Counted from the first letter of the stretch, positions 29,910 to 40,789 are shown. The stretch is DNA of 64,000 nucleotides from Streptococcus sanguinis SK355 (GCF_000212855.1 NZ_GL890993.1:1-64000); one strand, 5' to 3'. Notes: generated by a model not told the origin, from the letters alone. Numbers and translations are program-made.

Positions 29910-31366
29910 TTTTCTGCTCCTGTCTGGTAGGCTTTCTTGCGCATCTGGTCAATCAAGTCCATCTTATCCTGCCAAATATCTCTAGCCAGGTCAACTGGAT
30001 AATCCTGTGGATTGAGAACTCGTTTATACTCGTCCCAAAGTTTATCAAATTCCTTACGGGCATAGGTCTGAATCTCAGTCAGACTTGGCTGATTATAGAC
30101 CAAATTCCCTTCTTGGAAAATCTCCACCAAAAGCGGTACGGCATCAAAATTTTTGACCGTTTTATTGATGTAGGTATAGGTTGGATGGAACATTTCCAGC
30201 TCTTCCAAGCCATTGACATCAATGCCATCATAGGTAATGTAGTCTCCCTCAGACTTCCCTTTTTCGCGACTGGTAATACGCCAAACCTGCTTCTTACCTG
30301 GGGTAGAAACTTTTTCAGCATTATTGGACAGCTTGATGGTATTGCGCAATTCTCCATTCTCATCTTCAATAGCAACAATCTTATAAACTGCTCCTAAAGC
30401 CGGCTGGTCGTAAGCCGTAATGAGCTTGGTTCCCACGCCCCAGACATCAATCTTAGCCTTTTGCATTTTCAAGTTGAGAATGGTATTTTCATCCAGATCA
30501 TTGGACGCATAAATCTTAGCATCAGGGAAGCCAGCTTCATCTAATTGCTGCCGAACTTTCTTAGAAATATAGGCAAGGTCTCCCGAATCAATGCGGACAC
30601 CCAGAAACTTAATCTTGTCTCCTAGCTCACGCGCCACCCGAATGGCTGCCGGAACACCTAGACGCAATGTATCGTAGGTATCTACTAGGAAAACACAGTT
30701 ATGATGAGTCTCAGCATAAGCTTTAAAGGCCTCATAATCATTTCCATAGACTTGAACGAGAGCATGAGCATGCGTTCCCAAGACTGGAATGTCAAAGAGC
30801 TTACCTGCCCGAACATTGCTGGTTCCGTTGGCTCCGCCAATCACAGCTGCCCTAGTCCCCCAAATAGCAGCATCCATTTCTTGGGCACGGCGAGTTCCAA
30901 ACTCCATCAAAGGCTCATCTTCGATAACAGAGCGGATACGAGCTGCCTTGGTGGCAATCAGCGTCTGAAAATTAACGATATTGAGAATAGCAGTCTCAAC
31001 CAGCTGACACTGAGCCAGTGGACCTTCCACCTGCACTATTGGCTCATTGGCAAAAACCAAATCACCTTCCTGAACAGACCTTACGGTCAGGCTCATTTTG
31101 AGATTTCGCAAATAATCCAGAAACTCTCCGTGATAGCCCAAGGTTTGCAAATAATCTAAATCGCTCTGGCTGAACGTCAGATTATTGAGATAGGAAATAA
31201 TTCTTTCCAAGCCCGCAAAGACTGCGTAGCCGTTATTAAAAGGATTCTTACGGAAAAAAACTTCAAAAACCGCATGCTTGTTGTGAATATTTTGCTTGAA
31301 ATAAACCTGCATCATGTTGATTTGGTACAAATCAGTGTGTAGAGTTAAACTATCATCTGGGTACAT
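29906..31366 (-). CDS. pncB: Nicotinate phosphoribosyltransferase
   Basis: A 486-residue enzyme that converts nicotinate and PRPP to NaMN, the entry to the Preiss-Handler pathway. Visible signatures are [15 protein letters not shown] at the N-terminus, [20 protein letters not shown] near residue 155, [14 protein letters not shown] and the late [17 protein letters not shown]. An AAGGAG site precedes the ATG. It is the first gene of pncB-nadE. Confidence 0.95.
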   Translation of the reverse strand: MYPDDSLTLHTDLYQINMMQVYFKQNIHNKHAVFEVFFRKNPFNNGYAVFAGLERIISYLNNLTFSQSDLDYLQTLGYHGEFLDYLRNLKMSLTVRSVQEGDLVFANEPIVQVEGPLAQCQLVETAILNIVNFQTLIATKAARIRSVIEDEPLMEFGTRRAQEMDAAIWGTRAAVIGGANGTSNVRAGKLFDIPVLGTHAHALVQVYGNDYEAFKAYAETHHNCVFLVDTYDTLRLGVPAAIRVARELGDKIKFLGVRIDSGDLAYISKKVRQQLDEAGFPDAKIYASNDLDENTILNLKMQKAKIDVWGVGTKLITAYDQPALGAVYKIVAIEDENGELRNTIKLSNNAEKVSTPGKKQVWRITSREKGKSEGDYITYDGIDVNGLEELEMFHPTYTYINKTVKNFDAVPLLVEIFQEGNLVYNQPSLTEIQTYARKEFDKLWDEYKRVLNPQDYPVDLARDIWQDKMDLIDQMRKKAYQTGAEK

Positions 31367-31412
31367 CTTCTTGCTCCTTTACGCTAGATACCTTTTATTA
31401 TATCATAATTCC

Positions 31413-31470
31413 AAAAAAGCTAAGCAAATCCTGTCAACTCACTTGAATAGACACACTTGCTTAGCTTATA
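31413..31470 (-). terminator. Terminator of trxB with long-range arms
   Basis: AAGCTAAGCAA (31417-31427) pairs with TTGCTTAGCTT (31457-31467) across a 29-base loop; on the minus strand a T run follows. Confidence 0.65.
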
Positions 31471-31473
31471 TTT

Positions 31474-32388
31474 TTATGCTTGCTCTGTAAGATATTTGTA
31501 GGCTTCCTGACTGGCAATGGCACCATCGCCAACAGCCGTCGTAATCTGGCGCAGGTCTTTCTGGCGAACATCACCAACAGCGTAAATACCGGCTACTGAC
31601 GTTTTCATCTGATGATCCGTCAGAATCCAGCCAGCCTCATCAGTGATACCCAAGTCCTTAGCAAATTCACTAACCGGATCCAGGCCGACATAGATAAAGA
31701 TGCCACCAAAATCTGCTTGACTAGTTTCACCTGTCTTGACATTCTTGAAGGTTACTCCAGTCACCTTACGCTCATTACCATGGATGCTTTCCACCACAGA
31801 GTCCCAGACAAAGCGAATCTTTTCGTTGGCAAAGGCGCGATCCTGCAGCACTTTTTGTGCTCGCAGCTCATCACGGCGGTGAACAATGGTCACACTTTTT
31901 GCAAAGCGCGTCAGGAAAATAGCTTCCTCTACCGCCGAGTCGCCACCACCGACAACCAGCAAATCTTCATCACGGAAGAAGGCACCATCACAGACCGCAC
32001 AATAGGAAACTCCGCGGCTGTTGTAGTCTTCCTCGCCAGGAACCCCCAGATGACGATGATTAGCACCAGAAGCAATGATGACTGTTTTAGCTTCAAAACG
32101 CTCATCTTCTGTGATGATTTCCTTAAAATCGCCCCGATCTTCAATTTTTTCTACTAGGCCAAAGAGATGTTCTACCCCTAGATTCTCAAGAGGCTCAAAC
32201 ATTTTCTCTGCTAGCTCTGGACCGCTGATATTGGCATAGCCCGGGTAGTTTTCAATGTCAGCAGTATTGTTCATCTGGCCGCCAGGAATACCACGCTCCA
32301 GCAGGGCAACTTTTAGGTTGCTGCGGGCTGCATAGAGGGCAGCTGTCATGCCGGCAGGCCCAGCTCCAATAATAATTGTATCGTACAT
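31474..32388 (-). CDS. trxB: Thioredoxin reductase
   Basis: A 304-residue FAD/NADPH flavoenzyme that reduces thioredoxin. It has the FAD motif IIGAGPAGMTAALYAAR, the redox disulfide CAVC (C130, C133), the NADPH motif VVGGGDSAVEEA and the late FAD motif IYAVGDVRQKDLRQITTAVG. Length is standard for the low-molecular-weight class. It lies 66 bases downstream of the DUF4059-like gene. Confidence 0.96.
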   Translation of the reverse strand: MYDTIIIGAGPAGMTAALYAARSNLKVALLERGIPGGQMNNTADIENYPGYANISGPELAEKMFEPLENLGVEHLFGLVEKIEDRGDFKEIITEDERFEAKTVIIASGANHRHLGVPGEEDYNSRGVSYCAVCDGAFFRDEDLLVVGGGDSAVEEAIFLTRFAKSVTIVHRRDELRAQKVLQDRAFANEKIRFVWDSVVESIHGNERKVTGVTFKNVKTGETSQADFGGIFIYVGLDPVSEFAKDLGITDEAGWILTDHQMKTSVAGIYAVGDVRQKDLRQITTAVGDGAIASQEAYKYLTEQA

Positions 32389-32453
32389 AACTCTTCTTTC
32401 TCCTTGTTGTAACTAGAATTATTCTAACAACTTTTCTACAATTTTACAAGCAT

Positions 32454-32678
32454 TTAAGCTTTTAGAACAATGAGCAAGCCCAGTGTCGCAAAAGACAGGA
32501 CTGGAATCGTCATAATGACAATCAGAAGAACATCGTACAGATGACTCTGGCGCTCCTTAGCTGTCTTGTCCTTGCGGCGAATCATCCGCAGTCCAATCCA
32601 TAAACCCGCAATGATCCCTACACCGACTGCTGTATAAAGCAAGCTCTCGATATAAAGTGCAAATATTTGATCTAACAT
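32454..32678 (-). CDS. Small membrane protein (DUF4059-like)
   Basis: A 74-residue protein with two hydrophobic helices (about 12-31 and 48-70) separated by a short basic, cytoplasm-facing segment with RMIRRKDKTAKERQ. It fits the DUF4059 family of small streptococcal membrane proteins. Function is unknown. It lies between the ABC transporter and trxB, the same order as in pneumococcus. Confidence 0.8.
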   Translation of the reverse strand: MLDQIFALYIESLLYTAVGVGIIAGLWIGLRMIRRKDKTAKERQSHLYDVLLIVIMTIPVLSFATLGLLIVLKA

Positions 32679-32803
32679 GTCAACTCCTCAAAGGTCAATC
32701 AGCCTTATTCTACAAAAATAAGAACAACTCCAAACCTAACCGTTAGCATAAAACACCAACTAGATAAGAAGGCCTGCTCCACTGCACGCCAAGACTGAAA
32801 ACA

Positions 32804-32830
32804 AACTCAGCTGGTCTAGCCAACTGAGCC
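32804..32830 (-). terminator. Terminator of the amino-acid ABC operon
   Basis: CTCAGCTGG (32806-32814) / CCAACTGAG (32820-32828), followed on the minus strand by TTTGTTTT. Confidence 0.65.
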
Positions 32831-32848
32831 TTCACTGTCTCTATTATA

Positions 32849-33592
32849 TCAAATATAGGTCCGTTTGTAACTAGCAAAAAATTCCTTGGTTCTTTCTTCC
32901 TTTGGATGATGGATAATCTCATCTGGTGTCCCAGACTCTATGATTTTCCCCTTGTCCAAAAAGAGCACCCTGTCAGCCACCTGAGCGACAAAGGACATAT
33001 CATGACTGACCAGAATCATGGTTTGGCCAGACTTGGCTGCATCAGCGATTGATTTCTCTACTTCTCCGACTAACTCAGGATCCAAGGCTGAGGTCGGCTC
33101 GTCTAGCAAAAGAACATCTGGATTCATAGCCAAAGCCCTTGCCAAAGCCACCCGCTGCTTCTGACCGCCTGACAAATATCTAGGATAGTGATTTTCTCGG
33201 TCTGACAAGCCAACCTTTGCTAATTCTTCCTTGGCTATCTTGGTCGCTTCTTGGTCTGACAGTTTCTTAACAACCAGCAGTCCCTCCTTGACATTTTCCA
33301 GAGCAGTCCGGCGGGAAAAGAGGTTAAACTGCTGAAAGACCATGGCTAGCTTGCGACGCAGCAGCAAAATCTCATCTTTGGAAATCCTCGAAAAATCTAC
33401 TTTGAAGCCATCGATGGTGATTTTTCCACTGTCTGGCTGTTCCAGATAGTTGAGGCTACGGAGAAAGGTTGACTTCCCAGCACCAGAAGAGCCAATCAAA
33501 GCTACCACTTCGCCTTTTTGAATTTCCAAACTAAGATTATCCAGAACCTTTTGACCTGAAAAAGTCTTACTTAAATGTGAAATATTAATCAT
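32849..33592 (-). CDS. Amino-acid ABC transporter ATP-binding protein
   Basis: A 247-residue ATPase of the polar amino-acid (GlnQ-like) family. Walker A is IGSSGAGKSTF, the ABC signature is YLSGGQKQRVALARAL and Walker B is VLLLDEPTSALD, followed by the switch histidine in LVSHDMSF. It is coupled to the permease gene, whose stop overlaps its start by one base. No substrate-binding protein is encoded nearby, so the substrate cannot be named. Confidence 0.94.
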   Translation of the reverse strand: MINISHLSKTFSGQKVLDNLSLEIQKGEVVALIGSSGAGKSTFLRSLNYLEQPDSGKITIDGFKVDFSRISKDEILLLRRKLAMVFQQFNLFSRRTALENVKEGLLVVKKLSDQEATKIAKEELAKVGLSDRENHYPRYLSGGQKQRVALARALAMNPDVLLLDEPTSALDPELVGEVEKSIADAAKSGQTMILVSHDMSFVAQVADRVLFLDKGKIIESGTPDEIIHHPKEERTKEFFASYKRTYI

Positions 33593-34398
33593 CAGATTCC
33601 TTCTCCTTCTGCTTGCTGAAGCGATTCAAATTTATCCGGCTGCTTGATATCCATCATCTTTTCGATCCAGCGGCCAAGTTGCTCAATGAGAATATTGACT
33701 GCCCAATAAATAAGCGACACTGAGATAAAGCGCTCAAAATAGCGGTAGTCCGCCCCCGCGATAGCCTGTGCCTTGGCAAAAATTTCCACTACACCAGCAC
33801 TAAAGGCCAGAGAAGTACCCTTGGTCAAGCCAATCAGGGAATTAATCAGACTAGGCGTCGCTACCACTGCTGCATTGGGGATAATGACACGCATATAAAC
33901 CTGCTTGTTGGTCATCCCTAAGCTGCGAGCAGCCTCGATTTCTCCCGGATCCACGGACAAGATTGCTGCCCGGATGGTCTCACTGGCATAAGCCGCTTCG
34001 TTGAAAGCAAAAGCAACAATCGCAAAGACAGATGCTGGAATATCATTGATATTAAAACTTGTGCCATACTGCTGATTGATAGCCTTCAGCAACAAAGGAA
34101 TTCCAAAATAAGTCAGCATGAGCTGGACCAGCAGCGGTGTTCCTCTCAGAAAGCTGACAAAGAAAGCCTGAATCGGATACAGGACTTTAACCCGATTAAT
34201 CTTGACGATAGCAAAAACCATGGCAAGCAGAATACCAAAGACTGCACCACCCGCTGTCAAGAGGAGGGTGATCGGCAGATTTTGCAAAATGCCCGGAATG
34301 GCCTCAAAAACAGCCCTTAAACTAAATAATTTACCATCTGGAATGATCTTGAGAAACTCCTCATACCAACCAGTTGTCAGAAGATAAGTTGTAACCAC
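33592..34398 (-). CDS. Amino-acid ABC transporter permease
   Basis: A 268-residue membrane permease of the HisM/GlnP type with about five TM segments. The EAA loop that contacts the ATPase reads GEIEAARSLGMTNKQVYMRVIIP. The frame is open further upstream, but GGAAG lies nine bases before a GTG at 34398 and the family N-terminus VVTTYLLTTGW begins there, so this GTG start is preferred. It forms an importer with the downstream ATPase; the binding protein must be encoded elsewhere. Confidence 0.9.
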   Translation of the reverse strand: MVTTYLLTTGWYEEFLKIIPDGKLFSLRAVFEAIPGILQNLPITLLLTAGGAVFGILLAMVFAIVKINRVKVLYPIQAFFVSFLRGTPLLVQLMLTYFGIPLLLKAINQQYGTSFNINDIPASVFAIVAFAFNEAAYASETIRAAILSVDPGEIEAARSLGMTNKQVYMRVIIPNAAVVATPSLINSLIGLTKGTSLAFSAGVVEIFAKAQAIAGADYRYFERFISVSLIYWAVNILIEQLGRWIEKMMDIKQPDKFESLQQAEGEGI

Positions 34399-34519
34399 TA
34401 TTATTACTTCCTTTTCTTGATAATGAAATATTTTAACATAAATCTGGAACAAAACAAAGAATTTGCTTCGCTTTGACTAGCAAGCTACGGCCATTTTGAC
34501 AGTTAAAATATGAGCAGTC

Positions 34520-34562
34520 TGTGCAAATATTATGTATCCAAATACCAAACAGACCGCACTAA
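34520..34562. promoter_or_regulatory. Inverted repeat upstream of the ABC permease
   Basis: CAGTCTGTG / AACAGACCG: GTCTGT (34525-34530) and ACAGAC (34549-34554) face each other across 18 bases in the region upstream of the transporter. It may be an operator or part of a leader; there is no further evidence. Confidence 0.3.
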
Positions 34563-34573
34563 GCCCAATATAA

Positions 34574-34599
34574 AAATAGACTAGTTTCACTAGTCTATC
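34574..34599. terminator. Hairpin upstream of the helicase terminator
   Basis: ATAGACTAG / CTAGTCTAT with a five-base loop, preceded by AAAAA. It has no long T tract on either side and could be a terminator or a transcript-stabilising hairpin. Confidence 0.45.
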
Positions 34600-34623
34600 A
34601 TATCTATCTCACAAAGACTAATA

Positions 34624-34654
34624 TATTTTTCTTATCACAGCCATAAGAAAAGCA
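34624..34654 (-). terminator. Terminator of the DEAD-box helicase gene
   Basis: TTTTTCTTAT / ATAAGAAAA around a seven-base loop, immediately after the helicase stop on the minus strand. Confidence 0.75.
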
Positions 34655-34659
34655 TATCA

Positions 34660-36003
34660 CTAAAATGTTTGGCGCTTAGCCTTACGCTCTGCCCGACCAC
34701 GTGCACGATTCTCTGCTCGCTTAGTCTTGCGGCGCTTCTCGTTCACCGCCCACTGGATTTTTTTCTTGTAGCCTGGTTTGATTTTTTTCTTTTTCTTCTT
34801 GACCAGCCCCAGCATTTCCGTATCCAGCTTCTCCCGACTCTTTTCCCGATTGGCCCGGCGGTCTCGGTCGTAGGTATCCTGGAACTCGTCATCTTTTATC
34901 ATCTTGGGAATGAACTTAATCCCCATCTTTTCCAGCTCCCGAATATCTGAGTCGTCACTCGGCTGGTAGAGGGTAATGGCTGTGCCGGGAAGACCATTAC
35001 GGCCGGTGCGGCCTACCCGATGGACAAAGAAAGACAAGTCCTGAGGAATGGCATCGTTGATAACATGGCTGACACCTTCAATATCAATCCCCCGCGCGGC
35101 CAAGTCAGTAGCGACAATGTACTCAAAATCCAGATTTTTGACCTGATTCATGATACGCTTGCGCTCCCGCGGAGCGATATCCCCATGAATCTTAGCAACC
35201 TTGAGTCCTTGGGCTGTCAGATAGCTGTGCAGCTCGTCTGCCCTCGTCTTGGTATTAACGAAAATCATAGCCAGATAAGGCTGCAGGAGCTGACTGATTT
35301 GATAAATCTGGGCATTCTTGTCTCGTCCCTTGGTTGATAGGAGCCAGTTTTCAATGGTGTCGGCAATGACCGTCTTGGTCTTAATCTGCTCAATCACTGG
35401 ATTAGACAGGTATTTTTTCAAAAAAGGCTGAAGTTTCTGTGGAATGGTCGCTGAAAAAACGAGAAACTGCAGGTCTTTTGGCAGCCGGCCTGCAATCTTA
35501 TCAACCGTCGCCAAAAAACCCATGTCCAGTGTCATATCTGCCTCGTCAACGACAAAGGTCTTGGCCTTGTGAATGGCCAAGTCGCCAGACTCTACCAAGT
35601 CATAAATCCGCCCAGGCGTTCCGATGACGATATGAGGCTGACTGGACTCTAACTTCCCAATCTGACGAGCCTTGTCAGTTCCACCGACATAATTGGCCAC
35701 CCGAATCTCTCTTTCAGAAAAACTAGCCAACTGCCGAGCAGCCTGATAAATCTGCGCTGCCAGCTCTCGACTTGGGGCTGTAATAACAGCCTGCACGCTG
35801 TCTGCTTCCTCATCCAGCATTTGAAAGATTGGCAGCAAAAACGTGTGGGTCTTTCCAGAGCCTGTCTTGGACTCACCGACCAAATCCCGACCTGACAATA
35901 CCACAGGAATCAGCTTTTCTTGGACTGGAGTCGCTTCAACGAAGTTCAAATCCCTAAGCGCTTCCTGAATATAATCTTTAATCTTAAATTCTGTAAATTT
36001 CAT
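34660..36003 (-). CDS. cshB: DEAD-box RNA helicase (CshB-like)
   Basis: A 447-residue ATP-dependent RNA helicase. Motifs are GESKTGSGKTHTFLLP (I), TAPSRELA (Ia), VDEADMTLDMG (DEAD), FSATIP (III), VATDLAARGIDIEGV (V) and HRVGRTGRNG (VI). The last 60 residues are very basic and should bind RNA. The N-terminus resembles Bacillus CshB, linked to cold-shock RNA handling and mRNA decay; the exact subfamily is inferred. It is transcribed alone between two terminators. Confidence 0.9.
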   Translation of the reverse strand: MKFTEFKIKDYIQEALRDLNFVEATPVQEKLIPVVLSGRDLVGESKTGSGKTHTFLLPIFQMLDEEADSVQAVITAPSRELAAQIYQAARQLASFSEREIRVANYVGGTDKARQIGKLESSQPHIVIGTPGRIYDLVESGDLAIHKAKTFVVDEADMTLDMGFLATVDKIAGRLPKDLQFLVFSATIPQKLQPFLKKYLSNPVIEQIKTKTVIADTIENWLLSTKGRDKNAQIYQISQLLQPYLAMIFVNTKTRADELHSYLTAQGLKVAKIHGDIAPRERKRIMNQVKNLDFEYIVATDLAARGIDIEGVSHVINDAIPQDLSFFVHRVGRTGRNGLPGTAITLYQPSDDSDIRELEKMGIKFIPKMIKDDEFQDTYDRDRRANREKSREKLDTEMLGLVKKKKKKIKPGYKKKIQWAVNEKRRKTKRAENRARGRAERKAKRQTF

Positions 36004-36079
36004 CTTGTCCTCTATTCTATTATCCTAACTATTATACCAAAAAAATAACCATCCTGCTTACCCTCAAATCTAAGAAGCA

Positions 36080-36106
36080 GAAAAGCGAGCCAGAGACTCG
36101 CTTCTT
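36080..36106 (-). terminator. Terminator of the rsmH-ftsL-pbp2x-mraY operon
   Basis: AAAAGCGAG (36081-36089) / CTCGCTT (36097-36103), directly after the mraY stop. Confidence 0.8.
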
Positions 36107-36107
36107 G

Positions 36108-37091
36108 CTATAAATATAGGATAGCTAGGGTCAAGAGACTGCTCACGATACCGATTCCCCAGAAGAAGAAATCGACCTTCCACTCGCTCCACTCCTTGCC
36201 GTGACCAGTTAGACCTCCCAGCTCAAAGTGGTGGTGAACTGGAGTCATTCGGAAAATCCGCTTGCCGCCGGTCAGCTTGAAGTAGGTCACCTGCATCATG
36301 ACAGAGGTCGTCTCAAACACATAGACGATACCAATCAAGAGCAGGGTCCACTCTTGGTGAAGGGAAATGGAGATAGCAGCCAGCATACCGCCTAAAGCCA
36401 GGCTTCCCACATCTCCCATGAAAATTTTAGCGGGCTTGTGGTTAAAGACAAAGAAGCCTAGCAAGCCGCCAATCATGCTAATGATGACAATCAGAATATC
36501 AAAGCGCTTCTGCTCAACAGCAATCACAGCATAGGCTACCAAGCTGATGACCACCGAAATGCTGGCCAAACCATCAATTCCATCCGTCAGATTGACAGCA
36601 TTGGAGAAGCCAATCAGCCAAAAAAGGACGAAAAAGATGTAAAGGAAGCCCAGCTGGACAGGAACAGTGAAGACATTGAGAGAGTCCCCTGCCCCATGCT
36701 GATTATAGAAGAAGTAAAAGACAACTCCGCCGACTAGCTGCAGAAACAGTTTCTGCTTGGGATTAAGGCCCTCGTTGATCTTACGAAACACCTTGAGGAA
36801 GTCATCCAAAAAGCCGACAACACCATACAGAACCAAGATAAAAAGAATCATGATTAAGCCGTTGGACAGCTGATGCGAAAACAGACCGATAACAAAGCTA
36901 GCCAGAACGGATGTCAAGAGAAAGACTGTGCCACCCATAGTTGGCGTTCCGGCCTTGGCCTGATGCTGCTTGACATCTTCGTGCATCTGTTGGCCTGTGA
37001 TGCGAGCCTTATGGTAAAAACGAATAAAGGCAGGAATGCCGATGATAGTTAGGATAAAAGTTACGATTCCTGCAATAAGAGCAATAAGCAT
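36108..37091 (-). CDS. mraY: Phospho-N-acetylmuramoyl-pentapeptide transferase
   Basis: A 327-residue integral membrane enzyme with about ten TM helices that makes lipid I from UDP-MurNAc-pentapeptide and undecaprenyl phosphate. Signatures are [12 protein letters not shown], the metal-binding [29 protein letters not shown] and the histidine cluster [10 protein letters not shown]. It lies one base after pbp2x and ends the operon. Confidence 0.97.
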   Translation of the reverse strand: MLIALIAGIVTFILTIIGIPAFIRFYHKARITGQQMHEDVKQHQAKAGTPTMGGTVFLLTSVLASFVIGLFSHQLSNGLIMILFILVLYGVVGFLDDFLKVFRKINEGLNPKQKLFLQLVGGVVFYFFYNQHGAGDSLNVFTVPVQLGFLYIFFVLFWLIGFSNAVNLTDGIDGLASISVVISLVAYAVIAVEQKRFDILIVIISMIGGLLGFFVFNHKPAKIFMGDVGSLALGGMLAAISISLHQEWTLLLIGIVYVFETTSVMMQVTYFKLTGGKRIFRMTPVHHHFELGGLTGHGKEWSEWKVDFFFWGIGIVSSLLTLAILYL

Positions 37092-37092
37092 A

Positions 37093-39381
37093 TTAGTCTC
37101 CCATTGTAATTGTTATTTTCTTGAGATTTTTCAGCGAAGTATTGGTCTTCTCGCTCTGCTTGACGACCTTGGAGCCCTCTCCCTTGAAAGTGACTTCAAT
37201 GTCCTGCCACTTGGCAAAACGTTCGACATTTGCCTTGGTCCAGCCGTACATATCAGGCAGACTTTCTAAATCATCTGACAAGATCAAAACCTGCTGGTTG
37301 GCCTTGAGATTTTTGCCCTCTTTGACAGATACTTTTTTAATCTTGCCACCTGTTCCCAGTACAATTGGCTGGACTAGGTTTCGGCGCAATTCATCTGCCA
37401 GACCGCCAGGACTGATTTGATTTTTCAGACCTAGTTGCTTGGTCAGTTTTTCTACGGACGGCATTTTATAACTGGTTTCTTCAGTGACTGTCTCAAGAGC
37501 CGGAGTCGCTTCCGTTGTCAGATTAAGGCTGTCTTTGAGAGCGACAGCTTCTTCCAAGACCGGATTGACCACTTCTTGCCAGAATATTGGCTGGAATTTT
37601 TCCTCAGGCTGCTGAACTGTCACATACATGATAAATTCAGGATTTTCTGCCGGCGTCATGGCAACAACTGAATAGATATAATCGTTCTCGCCCTCTAGAT
37701 AACCATTTTCAGAAGCGATCTGAGCGGTCCCTGATTTGACGGCGACATTCTGACCAGCCACTTGAATGACGGGTTCTCCACCAACATTCAGGGTTCCTTT
37801 GTAGGGGTCTGTTCCGACTTGAACCATATAATCCCGAGTGGTTTGAGCTGCTTTTTCTGAGACAGGATTTCCGATAATTTCCGTCGCAGTCTTACGAGCT
37901 GTATTGGTTTTAGGATCATGGATAGCATTGATAAACTTAGGCTCCACCATGACACCATCATTGGCTACAGATGAGAAAGCACGCAGCATCTGCACCTGTG
38001 TCACACCAATCCCTTGACCGAAAGAACTCATGGCAATCGTAACATAGTTATCACCTGGTAGGGAGCCATAGGTTTCATTGCCCATCCCAAAGCGGGTCGG
38101 CAGGCCAAACTTAAACTTACTCAAGTAGTCCAGCCACTTGTCATTGCCCATCTTCTGCTCCAAAATGGTCATACCGACGTTACTGGAATAGGTAAATCCT
38201 TGGGCAAAGGTCAGCGTTTCCCCTTCCGAAATCCCCATGTTGACATTCCAGTCCCGAATGGTCGCATCCATGACCTTATACTCTCTGCTGTCATAGGTAT
38301 CGTTAGGATTAAAGCTACCATTATCAATAGCTGAAGCCAGAGTCATGACCTTCATGGTAGATCCAGGCTCGTACTGACCTTGATAGAGCATGGTGTTCCA
38401 GTTGCCCAGATTCTTCTCATTCAAGCCTTCCTTGGTATCTGCATTATAGGTCGGCCTTTGAGAAGTAGCTAGGATTTCGCCGGTCTTGGCACTGACCAAG
38501 GTTGCATTGACAAACTTACCTTTGACTTTTTCCTGAAAGGCGTTCATCCGCGTTTCTAGGTAGGTTTGCAAATCAGCCGACAGCGTTGTATAGACGTCCT
38601 TGCCGTCTTCTGCCTGTACAGAGACCTTTTCTGATCCAGGCACAACATTACCATTTCGGTCTTTTTCATAGGTCACAATCCCATTCTGACCAGCAAGAAT
38701 CCTATCCAGTGCCTGCTCCATGCCAGAAGTCCCTTTCAGCGTCTTATTGCCTTCCTTATCCTCCTGCAGCTGTGCAAGACCAATAAACTGGGAGGCAAAC
38801 ACACCGTTGCTATAACTGCGGTTAGGACTGGTAGTAAAGTCAATTCCTTCAATACCAGCAGCTTCAAAGGCTTCCCGCATAGCATTCATATTACTGTAGG
38901 TAATGCCATTGCCCTGTGCCCCGAAGGAAACCTGCTTGAGATTTTTCTGCGACAGCTGGGTTTTGACATAGTCCTTATCCAGCTCTAGGTATTGATTGAA
39001 AATCTCTGCCACCTTATCGTACTGGGATTCTTCCACATAGAGAATCTTGCCGGTAGCTGACTTGTAACTCTTGTCAATAATGGCATAAACATTATAAGTC
39101 GTGGCATCCTCTGCAATGGGAACACCATTTCGGTCATAGATTGTTCCCCGCCGGGCAGCGACTGTAACCGTCTTTTGATGGACTACTTCTGCTCCCTTTG
39201 ATAGATTAACACCGAACTTCTGGTCTGTCCCGATAATGATGGCAAAATTAATCAAGAAAACGAAAAAGAGAAAGATAGCTAAGATACTCATGCTCTTTCC
39301 CACTTGCCGCCGATTGTATTCAGGGGTTTGCCTATTTTTCAGGGCGTATTTTTTAATTTTTTCAAAAATTCTATTCTTCAT
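37093..39381 (-). CDS. pbp2x: Penicillin-binding protein 2X
   Basis: A 762-residue class B transpeptidase that works at the division septum. A TM helix lies at about 29-50. The dimerisation domain leads to the transpeptidase domain with GSTMKVMT (active serine near 342), SSN and KSGTAQI. Two C-terminal PASTA domains follow (about 630-695 and 697-760). It is a main beta-lactam target in streptococci. It overlaps ftsL by 11 bases and functions with FtsW and the division complex. Confidence 0.97.
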   Translation of the reverse strand: MKNRIFEKIKKYALKNRQTPEYNRRQVGKSMSILAIFLFFVFLINFAIIIGTDQKFGVNLSKGAEVVHQKTVTVAARRGTIYDRNGVPIAEDATTYNVYAIIDKSYKSATGKILYVEESQYDKVAEIFNQYLELDKDYVKTQLSQKNLKQVSFGAQGNGITYSNMNAMREAFEAAGIEGIDFTTSPNRSYSNGVFASQFIGLAQLQEDKEGNKTLKGTSGMEQALDRILAGQNGIVTYEKDRNGNVVPGSEKVSVQAEDGKDVYTTLSADLQTYLETRMNAFQEKVKGKFVNATLVSAKTGEILATSQRPTYNADTKEGLNEKNLGNWNTMLYQGQYEPGSTMKVMTLASAIDNGSFNPNDTYDSREYKVMDATIRDWNVNMGISEGETLTFAQGFTYSSNVGMTILEQKMGNDKWLDYLSKFKFGLPTRFGMGNETYGSLPGDNYVTIAMSSFGQGIGVTQVQMLRAFSSVANDGVMVEPKFINAIHDPKTNTARKTATEIIGNPVSEKAAQTTRDYMVQVGTDPYKGTLNVGGEPVIQVAGQNVAVKSGTAQIASENGYLEGENDYIYSVVAMTPAENPEFIMYVTVQQPEEKFQPIFWQEVVNPVLEEAVALKDSLNLTTEATPALETVTEETSYKMPSVEKLTKQLGLKNQISPGGLADELRRNLVQPIVLGTGGKIKKVSVKEGKNLKANQQVLILSDDLESLPDMYGWTKANVERFAKWQDIEVTFKGEGSKVVKQSEKTNTSLKNLKKITITMGD

Positions 39382-39694
39382 CCGTTGAACTCACTGTTTT
39401 ACGATTTCCCTTCTGGAGTTTCATATCCTGAGAGCTGGCTAGCTGGGACAGTCTTTCATAGCGGGTCAGTTCATTGACTTCCTGCTTGATGTCGGCCAGC
39501 TCTGTCTGCTCCGCTTCAATCTGTGTATTGACTTCCGTCAAATCCCGATCTACCTGCAATAGCTTGGTCTGCATAAAGACGATGCTGACTGCTAAAATAA
39601 TGGCAGTCAAAACGATAGAGCCATAAAAGGCCTTCTCAACTCGGGAAAATTTTCTCATCTGATCTTGAAGCGGGTTTGGTCTTTTTTCTGACAT
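39371..39694 (-). CDS. ftsL: Cell division protein FtsL
   Basis: A 107-residue bitopic membrane protein of the divisome. The N-terminal cytoplasmic part is basic, a TM helix lies at about 26-47 and the extracellular half is a coiled coil with repeated leucine and acidic heptads. Identity rests mainly on size, topology and position between rsmH and pbp2x, since FtsL sequences diverge. Confidence 0.92.
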   Translation of the reverse strand: MSEKRPNPLQDQMRKFSRVEKAFYGSIVLTAIILAVSIVFMQTKLLQVDRDLTEVNTQIEAEQTELADIKQEVNELTRYERLSQLASSQDMKLQKGNRKTVSSTDEE

Positions 39695-39701
39695 TTCTTC
39701 C

Positions 39702-40652
39702 TCACTTGTGTATCTTACGGGCCACGCGCAGCTTGGCGGAATGAGCCCGGTTATTGCTTTCTAATTCTTCTTTGCTTGGTAAAATTGGTTTGCGGCTGAC
39801 CAGCTCCAGCTTAGGCTGCAGTTCATCTGGGATGAAGGGCAAGCCTTTTGGAACATCCACTGTTGACGCCTCCTTGAAAAGCTGCTTGGTCAGACGGTCT
39901 TCCAGCGAATGAAAAGTAATGACCGCAATCCGGCCGTCCACCGCCAGCAAATCAATAGCTTGCTGAATAGACTCATCCGCCGCTCCCAACTCATCATTGA
40001 CCTCAATCCGAATGGCCTGAAAAATCTGCTTGGCTGGATGACCTTTCTTCTTCAGCTCCTTAGCTGGCTTAGCCGACTTGATAATTTCAGCCAGTTCTGT
40101 CGTTGTTTCAATGGGCTTGACACTTCTAGCCTGCTCAATCTTGCGAGCAATCTGCTTAGAAAACTTATCTTCGCCGTATTTAAAAAAGATTCGTACTAAA
40201 TCCTGATAGCTATAATGATTGACAACCTCAAAAGCTGTCAAGGCTGCATCGCGGTTCATGCGCATATCCAAAGGCGCATCCTGTTTATAGGAAAAACCAC
40301 GCTCACGCTGATCCAGCTGAGGGCTGGAAACGCCTAAGTCATAACAAATCCCATCAATTTCTTCCACACCGGCTTCTTGCAAACGGCTCTTGAGGTGGCG
40401 GAAATTGTCCTTGATAAAGGTCACCATCCCCCGCTCTACATAAGGAGCCAGGCGCTTTTTAGCATTGTCAATAGCTGTCTGGTCCTGATCAAAGGCATAA
40501 AGATGCCCCTCATCTCCGAGCTGACTCAAAAGATATTCGCTGTGACCAGCACCGCCAAGGGTCGCATCGACATAGATGCCATCAGGCTTAACCGCCAACT
40601 GGTCAACCGTTTCATGAAGAAGAACAGTAATGTGATGAAATTCGTTTGTCAT
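39702..40652 (-). CDS. rsmH: 16S rRNA (cytosine-1402-N4)-methyltransferase
   Basis: A 316-residue SAM-dependent methyltransferase (formerly MraW). It begins with [16 protein letters not shown] motifs are [15 protein letters not shown] and [22 protein letters not shown], and the late [13 protein letters not shown] is a family hallmark. It opens the dcw-type operon rsmH-ftsL-pbp2x-mraY. An extended -10 (TGATATAAT) is present at 40662-40670. Confidence 0.96.
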   Translation of the reverse strand: MTNEFHHITVLLHETVDQLAVKPDGIYVDATLGGAGHSEYLLSQLGDEGHLYAFDQDQTAIDNAKKRLAPYVERGMVTFIKDNFRHLKSRLQEAGVEEIDGICYDLGVSSPQLDQRERGFSYKQDAPLDMRMNRDAALTAFEVVNHYSYQDLVRIFFKYGEDKFSKQIARKIEQARSVKPIETTTELAEIIKSAKPAKELKKKGHPAKQIFQAIRIEVNDELGAADESIQQAIDLLAVDGRIAVITFHSLEDRLTKQLFKEASTVDVPKGLPFIPDELQPKLELVSRKPILPSKEELESNNRAHSAKLRVARKIHK

Positions 40653-40661
40653 ATCTTACTT

Positions 40662-40670
40662 ATTATATCA
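40662..40670 (-). promoter_or_regulatory. rsmH extended -10 promoter
   Basis: The minus strand reads TGATATAAT, an extended -10, 10 bases upstream of the rsmH start; no clear -35. Confidence 0.5.
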
Positions 40671-40735
40671 CATTCAAAAGCAAAAAAAAATTTAAAAGAA
40701 AAAGTAAGCGGATGAAATCCTTTTTAAAATTTTTT

Positions 40736-40751
40736 GTCAGATATACTTGAC
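40736..40751 (+). promoter_or_regulatory. Operator-like repeat 1 of the XRE regulator
   Basis: GTCAGATATACTTGAC, a GTCA-N8-TGAC dyad. It overlaps the -35 of the regulator promoter and has a near-identical partner at 40790-40805. Confidence 0.6.
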
Positions 40752-40775
40752 ACTTTTTTCAAAAAGTATTATACT
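40747..40775 (+). promoter_or_regulatory. Promoter of the XRE regulator operon
   Basis: TTGACA (40747-40752), 17 bases, TATACT (40770-40775), a near-consensus promoter flanked by two operator-like dyads. Confidence 0.8.
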
Positions 40776-40789
40776 AGCATAAAATAAAA

